Of a stretch of DNA of 64,000 bases, positions 53,803 to 63,049 are shown in pieces. Both the position numbers and the translations under genes were made by a program. The first letter of the stretch is position 1, and each line of letters begins with the position of its first letter. The stretch covers positions 1 to 64,000 of the forward strand of contig JAGQGU010000005.1 of the NCBI GenBank assembly GCA_020432165.1. The letters run 5' to 3'. The DNA is from Thermomicrobiales bacterium. Its GTDB lineage: Bacteria; Chloroflexota; Chloroflexia; Thermomicrobiales; UBA6265. Below the pieces are notes generated by a model. That model did not search any database and was not told where the DNA came from. It worked only from the letters and a program-made list of their open reading frames with translations.

Positions 53803-53941
53803 CAGAGGTGCTCCCCATCGATCCCCGCAACCATGTGTTGACACTCCTGCTAAAATAGAGGTGTGAAATGAGCTTCTCAGGTGGAAAATTCGTCGGTCCA
53901 CGCCATGCGAGATCCCGGATACCCGGCGACCGGGGAGAGGC

Positions 53942-54409
53942 TCATTCCATCCCTTCCTTATCTCCTATATGCCGTTTCCATCGCCGGATGTCCTGCATCC
54001 TGCGCGTCGTATAGACCGTTACAACGTTCCATCCCTGTCCACTATCAAGTGGGCTCAGTACGACTCGACCCCACCAATCGCCGTCACGTACGAGCACAAT
54101 CCAGTCACCCCCACGTCCCTCTCTGGGATCAGGGGCATAACCTTCCGCCGCGAGGAGATACTCAGACAGGTTGTTCAGAAATATTGCTGCGTATGGTCGG
54201 CTGGCGATATTCTCTTGCATCTTCCGATCCGGTACACGCAGGACAGGAGGTGCCCCGGTCACGTGCTGCATGTCTGGCGAAAGCACGACACGTAACCCCG
54301 GATTTTCCCATGGCATCACTGGCAGAACATCACTCCCCCAGACCCCATCGGAGCCACGGCGTACCGATAAGTTGATCGGGTGCGTCTCCCCAGGCTGCTT
54401 CGGCTGCAC
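53942..54409 (-). CDS. Hypothetical protein
   Basis: 155 aa, not recognised. It has a compact beta-rich C-terminal half (DWIVLVRDGDWWGRVVLSP, then GWNVVTVYTTRR) preceded by a helical stretch. This layout loosely recalls small nuclease-like toxin domains, but no catalytic pattern can be fixed. GTG start behind AGAAGG (spacing 8). No neighbour forms an obvious operon with it. Chance coding is possible, although the periodic hydrophobic pattern favours a real gene. Confidence 0.55.
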   Translation of the reverse strand: MQPKQPGETHPINLSVRRGSDGVWGSDVLPVMPWENPGLRVVLSPDMQHVTGAPPVLRVPDRKMQENIASRPYAAIFLNNLSEYLLAAEGYAPDPREGRGGDWIVLVRDGDWWGRVVLSPLDSGQGWNVVTVYTTRRMQDIRRWKRHIGDKEGME

Positions 54410-54534
54410 CCTCTTCGCCTTCTACTATCGCCCGCTACTGAAAAGATGACGTATCTCCACGATCCCCGCATGCAGATGCGAGTATCCCATGAGACCTTTC
54501 ATCTGCGATCCAAAACGATCAAACGAAGCACAAG

Positions 54535-54570
54535 GACGCCCGCAAGTGGCCGAAACCAGTTGCGGGCGTC
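54535..54570 (-). terminator. Terminator-like hairpin after the multicopper oxidase gene
   Basis: GACGCCCGCAA (54535-54545) pairs perfectly with TTGCGGGCGTC (54560-54570). It lies 20 bases past the oxidase stop. There is no T-run on the minus strand; the TTCCTT after it is on the plus side. Confidence 0.6.
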
Positions 54571-54589
54571 TTCCTTGGGGGGAGGAGAA

Positions 54590-55606
54590 CTATGCCTCGT
54601 TGATAATCAGGACGGTGACCATACCGAACATGCCATGATCGCTTTCGGCGTGGCTGAGGATATGGCAGTGGAACGCCCACAAACCAGGATCCTTGCACTC
54701 CACGATCGCATCAAAGCGCTGACCCGGTGCGATATTGATCGTGTCGCACATGTACGGGGTCGGCAGCATCCAGCCATCCTGCGCAATGATTGTCTGCGGC
54801 ATACCGTGAAGGTGCATCGGGTGGATCATGAGACCCTCGTTCATGTAGCGAACGAGCAAGCGATCACCGACATTGCAGACAATCGGCTGCGTGGCCGGGA
54901 AGCTCTTGCCATTGATGCTGTAACCACCGATCGGGCCATCGTTCAGCACGCAGATCCATTCGACATCGTGCTCGCGCACGGGATCGGGTGTCGCCTCTTC
55001 CACAATGAACGCACCGAGCAGTCCCATCGTGACCTGCTTCGCAGAATTGTGGTGGCTGTGATACATGTGGCTACCGGCGTTACCTTCCTGAATGGTGAAT
55101 TCATAGGTGAAGGTTTCGCCCGGCTTGATCGGCGGCTGAGTCACGTAGGGCACGCCATCCATGTTATTCGGCACGATCAAGCCATGCCAGTGCACGGCAG
55201 TGCTCTCCGGCAGGTTGTTGGTGACATTCACGCGCACGGTGTCGCCTTCGGTGACGCGGATCGCCGGACCCGGCACCACACCGTTGTAGGACCATGCCTC
55301 AACGGTCTTGTCGACATCAAACTCCCAATCGATGACATCGCACGAGATATCGAAGACCTTAACATCGCCATCGAGCGTAAACTCCAGGTCCTGGTTACCC
55401 AGGCCTTCGGTCTCCGCAGGGAAGGCCTTGACGCCTGCTTCGTGATAGGCGTCCATCTCATCGACACTGAGTTCCTGACCAGTAAGACCAGACGCCTTCA
55501 GGTCCATCTCCTTGGCAGCCCAGGGAGAAAGCGCAGCACCAAAGGCACCCGCGCCAACCAGGCCGGCCAGACCATTGAACTTCCGTCGCGAAACACTCTC
55601 CACCAT
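54590..55606 (-). CDS. Two-domain multicopper oxidase
   Basis: 338 aa with a Tat signal (SRRKFNGLAGLVGAGAFGAA). Copper motifs in order are HWHG, HSHHN, HPMHLHG and HCHILSHAESDHGM; the last provides type 1 ligands (Cys, His, Met) and the others a trinuclear site. All four motifs in two cupredoxin domains fit small laccase-like two-domain oxidases; the spacing also allows a nitrite-reductase-like relative. It works outside the membrane. GAGGAGGA precedes the ATG at 55606. Confidence 0.9.
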   Translation of the reverse strand: MVESVSRRKFNGLAGLVGAGAFGAALSPWAAKEMDLKASGLTGQELSVDEMDAYHEAGVKAFPAETEGLGNQDLEFTLDGDVKVFDISCDVIDWEFDVDKTVEAWSYNGVVPGPAIRVTEGDTVRVNVTNNLPESTAVHWHGLIVPNNMDGVPYVTQPPIKPGETFTYEFTIQEGNAGSHMYHSHHNSAKQVTMGLLGAFIVEEATPDPVREHDVEWICVLNDGPIGGYSINGKSFPATQPIVCNVGDRLLVRYMNEGLMIHPMHLHGMPQTIIAQDGWMLPTPYMCDTINIAPGQRFDAIVECKDPGLWAFHCHILSHAESDHGMFGMVTVLIINEA

Positions 55607-55778
55607 GTTGATCCTCCTCACAAACACCCACTACCGTTCGTTGGGTTGACTGATTGATGTCAGTATGCAGCCCGCGGCACTCCCAAGACGTAAGGATTTT
55701 TCCCAGTATCGCATTACAAATCCGCAACAGTCAGCGAGTATGCTGACGGTAGTCGTGAATCAATGCCAGGAGATGCTT

Positions 55779-57029
55779 GTGTCAGAGCAACAAGAAATCG
55801 ATAGAATGCGCACGCCGGAGGAAGCCCTCACCATTCTGCAGGCGCATACCAGGCGGGTGCCGACCGAGTTCGTGGGGCTGTCCTCAGCCCATGGTCGCAT
55901 TCTGGCGGAAGATATCATCGCCACTGAACCCTACCCCACCTTTCCTGCCAGCACGATGGATGGCTACGCGGTATTGGCTGCCGATGCCTCGCCATGGCGT
56001 GAAGTGCTCGGCACCCAGAATGCCGGCGAGACCACCGATCTGGAGGTTACCGAGGGCTACTGCCTGCGCATTATGACTGGTGCGCCCCTCCCCCCAGGTG
56101 CTGATGCCGTGGTTCCGGTAGAAGCGACAGAACTGGCGGACGATCATGTGGTGATTCATCAGGAAGATGTACGCGTGGGCCAGAATGTGCGGCCACAGGG
56201 CATCGATATCGCGGTGGGTCAGAAGCTCATCGGCGCTGGCACGCGGATCGGCGCGGCGGAGATCGGCTTGCTGGCGAGTATTGGTCGTACGTCGATTTCC
56301 GTTAGCCGCATGCCGCGCGTGAGTATTCTCAGCACCGGCGATGAGCTTGTCGAACCGGAAGAGACACCGGGGCCAGGGCAAATTCGCGACGCGAATCGCT
56401 TCACCCTCGCAGCAATGCTGGCCAGCGAGCCAGTGGAGATCAGCTGGACTGGCATCGCCCCGGATAACCGCGAAGCACTTGAAGCGCTTCTGCGCGAGAG
56501 GCTGGCAAGCGACGATATCGTTCTCACCTCGGGCGGTGTCAGCATGGGGGAGAAGGACTATATCAAGGCGATCCTTTTCGATGCCGAAGATATTCACATC
56601 CACTTCCGCCGCCTCTATATGAAGCCGGGCAAACCATTCACCTTTGCCCAATCCGAGACGGCGACCATCTTCGGACTACCCGGTAATCCTGTTTCGGCAA
56701 TGGCGACATTCGATGTCTTTGTGCGTCCGGTAATTCATCAGATGGTTGGTGCGCACCAGGTTGGTTTGCCCAACGTGATGGTGACGCTCACAGAAGAGGC
56801 ACTCCCTGCTGATCGGGTTGAGTACCAACGCGGAATTGTGTCCGTGACCGCTAGTGGAGAACTGGTAGCACACGCCAATGGCGATCAACGATCATCGCGC
56901 CTGGCTTCGTATATCAACGCAAATGCCTATCTCGTGATAGCTCCGCGAGAAATGCCGTATCTCGCCGGGGAATCGGTAGAAGCACTGCTGATATCACCTC
57001 CTGAGTTGACTCGGGATAACCATTCATGA
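55779..57029 (+). CDS. moeA: Molybdopterin molybdotransferase MoeA
   Basis: 416 aa. It inserts molybdate into molybdopterin-AMP. It shows TMDGYAVLAADA, TGAPLPPGADAVVPVE, ILSTGDELVEP, GGVSMGEKDYIK, MKPGKPFTFA and GLPGNPVSAMATFDVFV. GTG at 55779 follows AGGAG by six bases; upstream ATG codons (55665 and later) lack sites. The 4-base overlap with the ABC ATPase gene indicates an operon. Confidence 0.96.
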   Translation: MSEQQEIDRMRTPEEALTILQAHTRRVPTEFVGLSSAHGRILAEDIIATEPYPTFPASTMDGYAVLAADASPWREVLGTQNAGETTDLEVTEGYCLRIMTGAPLPPGADAVVPVEATELADDHVVIHQEDVRVGQNVRPQGIDIAVGQKLIGAGTRIGAAEIGLLASIGRTSISVSRMPRVSILSTGDELVEPEETPGPGQIRDANRFTLAAMLASEPVEISWTGIAPDNREALEALLRERLASDDIVLTSGGVSMGEKDYIKAILFDAEDIHIHFRRLYMKPGKPFTFAQSETATIFGLPGNPVSAMATFDVFVRPVIHQMVGAHQVGLPNVMVTLTEEALPADRVEYQRGIVSVTASGELVAHANGDQRSSRLASYINANAYLVIAPREMPYLAGESVEALLISPPELTRDNHS

Positions 57030-57931
57030 CCATTGCTGTCCGGTTCGATCACGTTACCAAGCGTTACGATGATGAGATCGCGCTTGATGATCTCTCGTTC
57101 ACCATCAATGCAGGTTCGATCTACGGTCTGGTTGGTCGCAACGGTGCTGGCAAGACAACCGCGATTCGGATTCTGCTTGGACTCGCCAAAGCAACCTCCG
57201 GGCAAGTTTCCCTGTTTGAAGGCGACCGTAGTCGACGTGTTGGGTATTTACCCGATGTACCTGCACTCTACGACTGGATGACGGGCGCGGAGTATTTGCG
57301 CATGATGGCAGGGCTGGCGAATGTGCCAATGGCAGAACAACAGCAGCGTATCCCGGCCCTGTTGGAGCTATCTCATCTGGGCGATGGGCACGATCGCATC
57401 GGCACCTATTCGCTCGGGATGCGGCAGCGACTCGGCCTCGCGCAAGCGTTGGTAGGCAATCCTGACCTGCTAATTCTGGATGAACCCACATCGGCGCTCG
57501 ATCCCCTGGGTCAACGGGAGACGCACGATCTGATCAGGAGCTTGCGCGGTAAAACGACTGTGATGATCTGCTCGCATTTCATGGATGATGTCGAGAGTAT
57601 CGCCGATACAATCGGTATTCTGGAAAACGGACAGCTCCTGGCAGAGGGTTCGATGGCGCAATTACGGGCTGGTGTCGATCTCTCGGAAACAATCGAAGTC
57701 GAACTCACTGATCGCATAGCAGAGGTTGAACACGCCCTGCTGCGTGAATCCTGGGTGTTGGCGGTCGACACACGAGGGAAGACTCTGCGCATTCACGCCA
57801 CCGATGATGAAATCGGCTGGAGACGCATCCCGATAATCGTCGGCGAGGAGCAAAGCGGCATCATCCATATGGATGCCCACGTGCCGAGTCTGGAAGACGT
57901 CTTCATTTCACTTGCAGGAGAAGAGGAATGA
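57026..57931 (+). CDS. ABC transporter ATP-binding protein
   Basis: 301 aa. Walker A GRNGAGKTT, signature YSLGMRQRLGLAQALV, Walker B LLILDEPTSALDPLG and switch His in CSHFMDDVESIAD are present. It has the style of ABC-2 exporter ATPases with a regulatory C-terminal domain. It overlaps moeA and the permease gene by 4 bases each; whether it serves molybdenum biology is not shown, and no molybdate permease signature is present. Confidence 0.93.
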   Translation: MTIAVRFDHVTKRYDDEIALDDLSFTINAGSIYGLVGRNGAGKTTAIRILLGLAKATSGQVSLFEGDRSRRVGYLPDVPALYDWMTGAEYLRMMAGLANVPMAEQQQRIPALLELSHLGDGHDRIGTYSLGMRQRLGLAQALVGNPDLLILDEPTSALDPLGQRETHDLIRSLRGKTTVMICSHFMDDVESIADTIGILENGQLLAEGSMAQLRAGVDLSETIEVELTDRIAEVEHALLRESWVLAVDTRGKTLRIHATDDEIGWRRIPIIVGEEQSGIIHMDAHVPSLEDVFISLAGEEE

Positions 57932-58692
57932 GTCCGCGGCGCGCCTTCCTGCAAAAGGAGATCATGGAATACCTCCGCACCTGGCGGATCTGGTTGCTGG
58001 TACTCCCGGTGCTGATCTTCGCAATTATCGGACCCGCCTTCTCCTACTTCACTGCAGACTTCACAGGCGAGGTCCTGGATATCGCTGATACGTACGAGGA
58101 AGAAACCATCACTCCCGACTGGTTCGCAGCGTATAGCCAATGGACCTACAGTCTGCGGCAGATTCTGCCAGTGCTGCTCGTCCTCATCGCCGGTAGCACT
58201 ATTGCGGGGGAATGCGCGACCGGCACTGCGATTCCGATTCTGGCGAGCGGACTCAGCCGACGTGATTTCGTCGTCCTGAAATTCGCAGTCGCTTCCGGTA
58301 TGGCGTGTGCGGTCATTGTTGCCGGTACGCTCACAATCCACCTTATCAGTCTCATGCTCTATCCGCAGGTACCGTGGCTTGCACCTGTCGCGGTCATCGG
58401 CGTGGCCTCATTATTGGCGATGTTACTCATAGCCATGGCGCTTTTCTTTTCCACCATCATGCCGGACGTTTTCGGCGCAGTGGGGTTGGAAATGTTCCTC
58501 TTTCTGGCATTGGCGGCGGCATCCCTCTGGGAACCTGCTCGACGCTATTCACCTGTGGGGCTGTTGACAAGCCTCTCGGATATCGTCAAATACAACGAGA
58601 TCAATGTGCTTGTTCCCGGTATCAGTGCGGTGGTGTGTACCATTTTGCTTGTGATGATGTCGGTCTCCGTATTTGAACGTCGGGAACTGTAG
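57928..58692 (+). CDS. ABC transporter permease (ABC-2 like)
   Basis: 254 aa with about six helices; the N-terminal FLQKEIMEYLRTWRIWLLVL is typical of exporter permeases of this type (ABC2_membrane). It pairs with the ATPase just before it. The export substrate is unknown. Confidence 0.87.
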   Translation: MSPRRAFLQKEIMEYLRTWRIWLLVLPVLIFAIIGPAFSYFTADFTGEVLDIADTYEEETITPDWFAAYSQWTYSLRQILPVLLVLIAGSTIAGECATGTAIPILASGLSRRDFVVLKFAVASGMACAVIVAGTLTIHLISLMLYPQVPWLAPVAVIGVASLLAMLLIAMALFFSTIMPDVFGAVGLEMFLFLALAAASLWEPARRYSPVGLLTSLSDIVKYNEINVLVPGISAVVCTILLVMMSVSVFERREL

Positions 58693-58704
58693 AAGGGAAA
58701 TCAG

Positions 58705-60735
58705 ATGGCCAAACACAAATCGGCAAAGAAGAGTGAGAAGATCACCCGACCCATTCCGAACTGGATTGATGCCGCCCCGAAGGCTCTCAGTGAGAAAGCA
58801 AGCAAAGACGGACGCGATATCACCATTGAGGATCTCTATGCCTGGGAGCTTCCCGGAAATCCCCAGGTTTCGCCAGATGGCAGCAAGATCGTTTACGAGG
58901 TACTCAGTATCGACAAGGAATCGGATGAGTATCGCAACACGCTTTGGCTGATCGATGGCGACAGTGCCCCACGCAAGCTCACCAGCGGCCAATGGCGCGA
59001 TGGTTGGGCGGCGTGGAGTCCCGATGGCAGCAAGATCGCCTTCACCTCGAATCGTGCCAAGGGATCGCAGATCTTTGTGCTTCCGATCGACGGAGGTGAG
59101 GCAACCCAGATCACCACAATCGAATCTGGTGTCGAGCAGTTTCTCTGGAGCCCGGATGGCAGCAAGTTCGCCTTCACCAGCAAGATCGCACCCGAGAAAA
59201 CCTCTGACAGCGATGTGAAGGTCATCACCTCCGCCTATTACAAGTTCGACGGTATGGGCTTTATCGATGGCAATCGCAGCCACATCTTCGTGGTCGATGC
59301 CAATGGCGGCGAAGCCGAGCAACTCACCAGCGGCGACTATAACCACTCCCAGATCGCCTTTGCCCCCAACGGCTACGAGATCGCGCTTGTCGCGAATCGG
59401 GAGGAGAATTGGGATATTCGTCGGGAACGCGATCTGTGGGTGATCGATATCCATAGCAAGCAGATGCGCAAACTGACCGATGGCAAGGGTCACTGGAACT
59501 CCCCGCTCTACTCACCGGATGGCAAGTGGCTGGCGTTTATGGGTAGTGATGATCCCTATCGCGAAGACGTGAACGACGGTCTCTTTATCATGCCCACCAG
59601 AGGTGGCGATACCCGTCGGCTCGGGAAGAAGCTCGATCGCGCGCTGGGCGATACCGGGATGAGTGGTCCGGCGGGAACGGGCGGTCGCTCGATTCAATGG
59701 ACCGGCGATGGATCCGCGATTGATGTGATCGTGAGCGACTGCGGCGATACGCATGTGGTCCGCTTCCCCAAGAGTGGTAAGCAACCAACCATGCTCACCC
59801 CGGCTGGTCGACACCTGAAATCGTTCGGTCACCGGGGAGATGATCTGGTCGTGGCGGCAGCGACACCGTATCGACCGGTCGAGCTCAGCCTCTTCACCAG
59901 CAAGGGCGAAAAACGGCTCACTCATCACAACGATGCCTGGGTAGAAGCGGTGTATATCCCGCAACCAGAGGAGTTCTGGTTCGAGAGCGATGGCGACACG
60001 GTGCAAGGCTGGCTGATTCGTCCCCGGGGCAATAGTGCCAAGAGCAAGAAGCTGGTGCCAGCTGTGCTGAATATCCACGGCGGACCACACGCGCAATTTA
60101 CCCCATCGTTCTTCCATGAGTTGCAGATGTTTGTCGCGCGCGGTTCGGCGCTGATCTTCATCAACCCACGCGGCAGCACCGGTCGAAGCAACGACTTCGG
60201 CAAGGCGGTCCAGGCCCGATGGGGATTCGCGGATATGCCCGATTTCATAGCGGCCGTTGATCATGCGCTGGAGATGGGCGGACTCGATCCGAAGAGACTG
60301 GGCGTGACCGGTGGCAGTTACGGTGGTTTCAGCACGAACTGGCTGCTCGGTCACACCGATCGCTTCAAGGCGGCGGTGACAGACCGCTCAATCAGCAATA
60401 TGGCCAGTATGTATGGTACGGACGATATCAGTCTGGTGGGCTTCGATAAGGAACTTGGAACACCGTGGGAGAATCCGATTGGATTCTGGGAAGCCTCTCC
60501 CCTCGCCTATGTGCAGAACGTGACCGCGCCCTGTCTGATCATCCACAGCGAAGAGGATTACCGCTGTCCCATGGAACAGGCGGAGCAATGGTTCATGGCG
60601 CTGAAGGCATTGGGGCGCACGGTGGAGTTTGTGCGTTTCCCGAACGAATCGCATGGCCTGGGCCGCAATGGCAAGCCGAAGCATCGTGTGGAACGCCTGC
60701 AGCGAACGCTCGATTGGTTTGAGAAGTATTTGTGA
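58705..60735 (+). CDS. S9 family (prolyl oligopeptidase-like) peptidase
   Basis: 676 aa. The N-terminal beta-propeller has repeated SPDGSKI/FTS strands (YAWELPGNPQVSPDGSKIVY; AWSPDGSKIAFTS). The C-terminal alpha/beta hydrolase has NIHGGPHAQFTP, the nucleophile GVTGGSYGGFST, Asp in HSEEDYRCP and His in FPNESHGLG. It belongs with acylaminoacyl or dipeptidyl peptidases. No signal peptide is seen, so it is probably cytosolic. AAGGG precedes the ATG. Confidence 0.95.
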   Translation: MAKHKSAKKSEKITRPIPNWIDAAPKALSEKASKDGRDITIEDLYAWELPGNPQVSPDGSKIVYEVLSIDKESDEYRNTLWLIDGDSAPRKLTSGQWRDGWAAWSPDGSKIAFTSNRAKGSQIFVLPIDGGEATQITTIESGVEQFLWSPDGSKFAFTSKIAPEKTSDSDVKVITSAYYKFDGMGFIDGNRSHIFVVDANGGEAEQLTSGDYNHSQIAFAPNGYEIALVANREENWDIRRERDLWVIDIHSKQMRKLTDGKGHWNSPLYSPDGKWLAFMGSDDPYREDVNDGLFIMPTRGGDTRRLGKKLDRALGDTGMSGPAGTGGRSIQWTGDGSAIDVIVSDCGDTHVVRFPKSGKQPTMLTPAGRHLKSFGHRGDDLVVAAATPYRPVELSLFTSKGEKRLTHHNDAWVEAVYIPQPEEFWFESDGDTVQGWLIRPRGNSAKSKKLVPAVLNIHGGPHAQFTPSFFHELQMFVARGSALIFINPRGSTGRSNDFGKAVQARWGFADMPDFIAAVDHALEMGGLDPKRLGVTGGSYGGFSTNWLLGHTDRFKAAVTDRSISNMASMYGTDDISLVGFDKELGTPWENPIGFWEASPLAYVQNVTAPCLIIHSEEDYRCPMEQAEQWFMALKALGRTVEFVRFPNESHGLGRNGKPKHRVERLQRTLDWFEKYL

Positions 60736-60738
60736 CCA

Positions 60739-60780
60739 TCGCGTATGCGCGGGGTGCCCGCGTATGAAACGCGGGCCTAC
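60739..60780. repeat. REP-like element before the MoaD-MoaE fusion gene
   Basis: GCGGGGTGCCCGCGTATGAAACGCGGGCCTAC shows the pattern of inverted G/C-rich arms ending in CTAC found elsewhere in the window. It directly abuts the start codon of the next gene and holds no ribosome-binding site. Confidence 0.45.
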
Positions 60781-61500
60781 ATGAGCACAACCATGCCAGA
60801 TACCATCACCGTCACCATGCTCTATTTCGCGATGTTCCGGGAACACATCGGTGCGCCCAGCGAGCAGCTCGTCATACCTGCTGGCACAACGGCAGGTGAG
60901 ATATTCGATACGGTCAGCAAGCGCTATCCAGCATTGGCACCCATGAAAGCTTCGACCCTGGTGATGGTGAACGAGGCGTACGCTGATGCGGATCAGTTAC
61001 TGCGAGATGGCGATGAGATCGCGCTGATCCCGCCAGTCAGCGGTGGAGATTCTCGCTTCATCTGCACCGAGGATGTGCTTGATCCGCGCCTGGTCGAAGC
61101 GATGGTAGTATCCGACGATGCCGGTGCACTGGTGACATTTGTCGGGAGTGTAAGGAACCATGCGCGGGGCCGGTCGGTGACCTCGCTCGAGTACGAAGCC
61201 TACCCGCCCGCAGCGACGAAGATGCTGTCCCAGGTGGGCACTGAGGTGCAGGAGCAGTGGCCAGGCGTCCGCATCGCCATCGCCCATCGCTTCGGACATC
61301 TCTATCCGGGCGATGCCAGTGTCGTCATCGCGTGTAGCAGCGTCCATCGCGATGAGGCCTATGCTGCGTCCGCCTGGGCGATCAGCCGCATAAAGGAGAT
61401 CGTGCCGATCTGGAAGAAGGAGCATTACGAAGATGGCTCCGCCTGGATCGGCAGCGAGCACGCGTATCAGATAGAGACAGGGCGGATCGTCGAAGACTAA
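60781..61500 (+). CDS. MoaD-MoaE fusion (molybdopterin synthase)
   Basis: 239 aa. Residues about 5-92 are MoaD, ending in the Gly-Gly PPVSGG that carries the thiocarboxylate sulfur in the free protein. After it comes MoaE with FVGSVRNHARGRSVTSLEYEAY, IAHRFGHLYPGDASV and PIWKKEHYEDGSAWIG. It adds dithiolene sulfur to cyclic pyranopterin monophosphate; such fusions are known (MoaX of mycobacteria), but there the fused Gly-Gly needs internal cleavage. The start at 60781 has no visible ribosome-binding site; ATG at 60745 and 60793 are alternatives. Confidence 0.92.
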   Translation: MSTTMPDTITVTMLYFAMFREHIGAPSEQLVIPAGTTAGEIFDTVSKRYPALAPMKASTLVMVNEAYADADQLLRDGDEIALIPPVSGGDSRFICTEDVLDPRLVEAMVVSDDAGALVTFVGSVRNHARGRSVTSLEYEAYPPAATKMLSQVGTEVQEQWPGVRIAIAHRFGHLYPGDASVVIACSSVHRDEAYAASAWAISRIKEIVPIWKKEHYEDGSAWIGSEHAYQIETGRIVED

Positions 61501-61516
61501 TCCGCCCTGCGGGTGA

Positions 61517-63049
61517 TTACGGAAGCGTAACCTCGTAGATACCGTATCGCGTCGCGTAGAAGAGTTGGCTGCCGGAAGTCTGCGCCCAATAGACATCGTC
61601 ATCTGTGATAACGAATCTTGTGCCAGTCTTGTCGTAACAACTTAGTGAGGTGGCCGCATAGCAAGCGTAATCGCCATTGTTGGCAACCACCATCGCCGGG
61701 AACTCGCCGACCGGAGCGTACTCCGTACGCAACCGCAATGATCCTTCAACGGTATCGATCCACACGAGGGAGAAGCTGACGGTACCACTACGGCCGAAGA
61801 GTCTCATCAGAAAATTGACTGATTGCCACTGGTTTGGCACAAAGGCCACGCTACTATCCTCTGCAGAAGCAATAACACCACTGGACCCATCCGTAACGAC
61901 CGAACTCAGTATCTCTCCGGTCATTGGCTCGATGAGCATCGTCACTGATTTGGTGCTATCTGGCCCATACCCCGTCCATACCGCAATCGTTCCCAAGCCT
62001 GATGATGCAACCTGGACACTGGCACCAAACTCCATATTCACGAACACGCCGGGATCGACTTTGTAGCGGGCCACTTCTTTACCAACATCAGATGTCAGAA
62101 CCAGCACATCGCCACCGACGCCTATAACCACCACATGACCATCGTATGAGGAAAGGGAGACGGCCTTGTCACCATTGCTCGCCCCGGAGAACTGGACACT
62201 TTCCTGCCACATCTCGGACCCATTCACGGCATCAATGGCGATAACAGTCTGCCAGTTCGCCAGATAAATCACGCCATCGGCAATGATTGGTGATGCCCAA
62301 TACATATTGTCGCCATAGCTAAACGTCAGTGGGGGTAGATCATACTCCCATTGCACCACACCGGTGCGAGGATCAAGCGCCAACAGCGAGACGCCATCGG
62401 TCGTTTCACTATCCGATGCCTCTTCTTGCGCCATTGCTCCTTCCCCATCCACCGATTGCTGGTTTTCATCCTCTTTCAACAGGTAGATGAAGTGATCGTC
62501 ACTGAAAATCGAGTAACCAAACCAGCCAGGATGCGTCCACAACAGATCGCCCGAATCAGCATCGAGAGCATAGAGCTGCGTTGCGGTGTACTCATCCTCT
62601 CCGGGAAGCATGGAACTACTGCCCACGATCACACCATCCGCGACGGCGTAGGTGCCATACATATCGGAGGTTCGCACAATCAATCGCGGAGTTAGGGACA
62701 CATCCGCGCCGGGGGTAACACTGGAGTTCAGCGGCAGTACCACCTCCGGTGGACCACCGTATTGCCCAGACAACTCACGTTCAGAGACCAGCCAGATACC
62801 TGAGAATGAGATGGAGATGATTGCCAGCACGGCCGCAGCGATCATTAGCGGATGTTGGCGCCGTCGCGGTGGGGGGACGGTTGCTTCACTCTTCGGAGGA
62901 GAGGCAAGCAATTGCTGGGGCGGTTGAGCGGCAGGTACCTCGACCCGTAACCGCTTCTGCAATTGCGCCGTGAATACGGTACCAGGTTCGATCTCGCGAT
63001 CGAAAGATCCATTGAACTGGCGGAAATCGGAATCATGGCTGGACATCAT
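61517..63049 (-). CDS. Anti-sigma-like membrane protein with PQQ-type beta-propeller
   Basis: 510 aa. About 65 cytoplasmic residues, one membrane helix (HPLMIAAAVLAIISISFSGIW), then an exported propeller with WTHPGWFG and YALDADSGDLLWTH-type and LALDPRTGVVQWEYDL-type repeats, as in PQQ-binding or BamB-like domains. No zinc HxxxCxxC anti-sigma motif is seen, but the start overlaps the ECF sigma stop by 4 bases, so it is most likely its membrane partner. Confidence 0.82.
   Translation of the reverse strand: MMSSHDSDFRQFNGSFDREIEPGTVFTAQLQKRLRVEVPAAQPPQQLLASPPKSEATVPPPRRRQHPLMIAAAVLAIISISFSGIWLVSERELSGQYGGPPEVVLPLNSSVTPGADVSLTPRLIVRTSDMYGTYAVADGVIVGSSSMLPGEDEYTATQLYALDADSGDLLWTHPGWFGYSIFSDDHFIYLLKEDENQQSVDGEGAMAQEEASDSETTDGVSLLALDPRTGVVQWEYDLPPLTFSYGDNMYWASPIIADGVIYLANWQTVIAIDAVNGSEMWQESVQFSGASNGDKAVSLSSYDGHVVVIGVGGDVLVLTSDVGKEVARYKVDPGVFVNMEFGASVQVASSGLGTIAVWTGYGPDSTKSVTMLIEPMTGEILSSVVTDGSSGVIASAEDSSVAFVPNQWQSVNFLMRLFGRSGTVSFSLVWIDTVEGSLRLRTEYAPVGEFPAMVVANNGDYACYAATSLSCYDKTGTRFVITDDDVYWAQTSGSQLFYATRYGIYEVTLP

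Noticed and set aside
53836-53875. Plus-strand promoter and a 48-codon ORF at 53868
   Set aside because: TTGACA is present but no -10 box lies at the right distance, and the ORF overlaps a better minus-strand gene.
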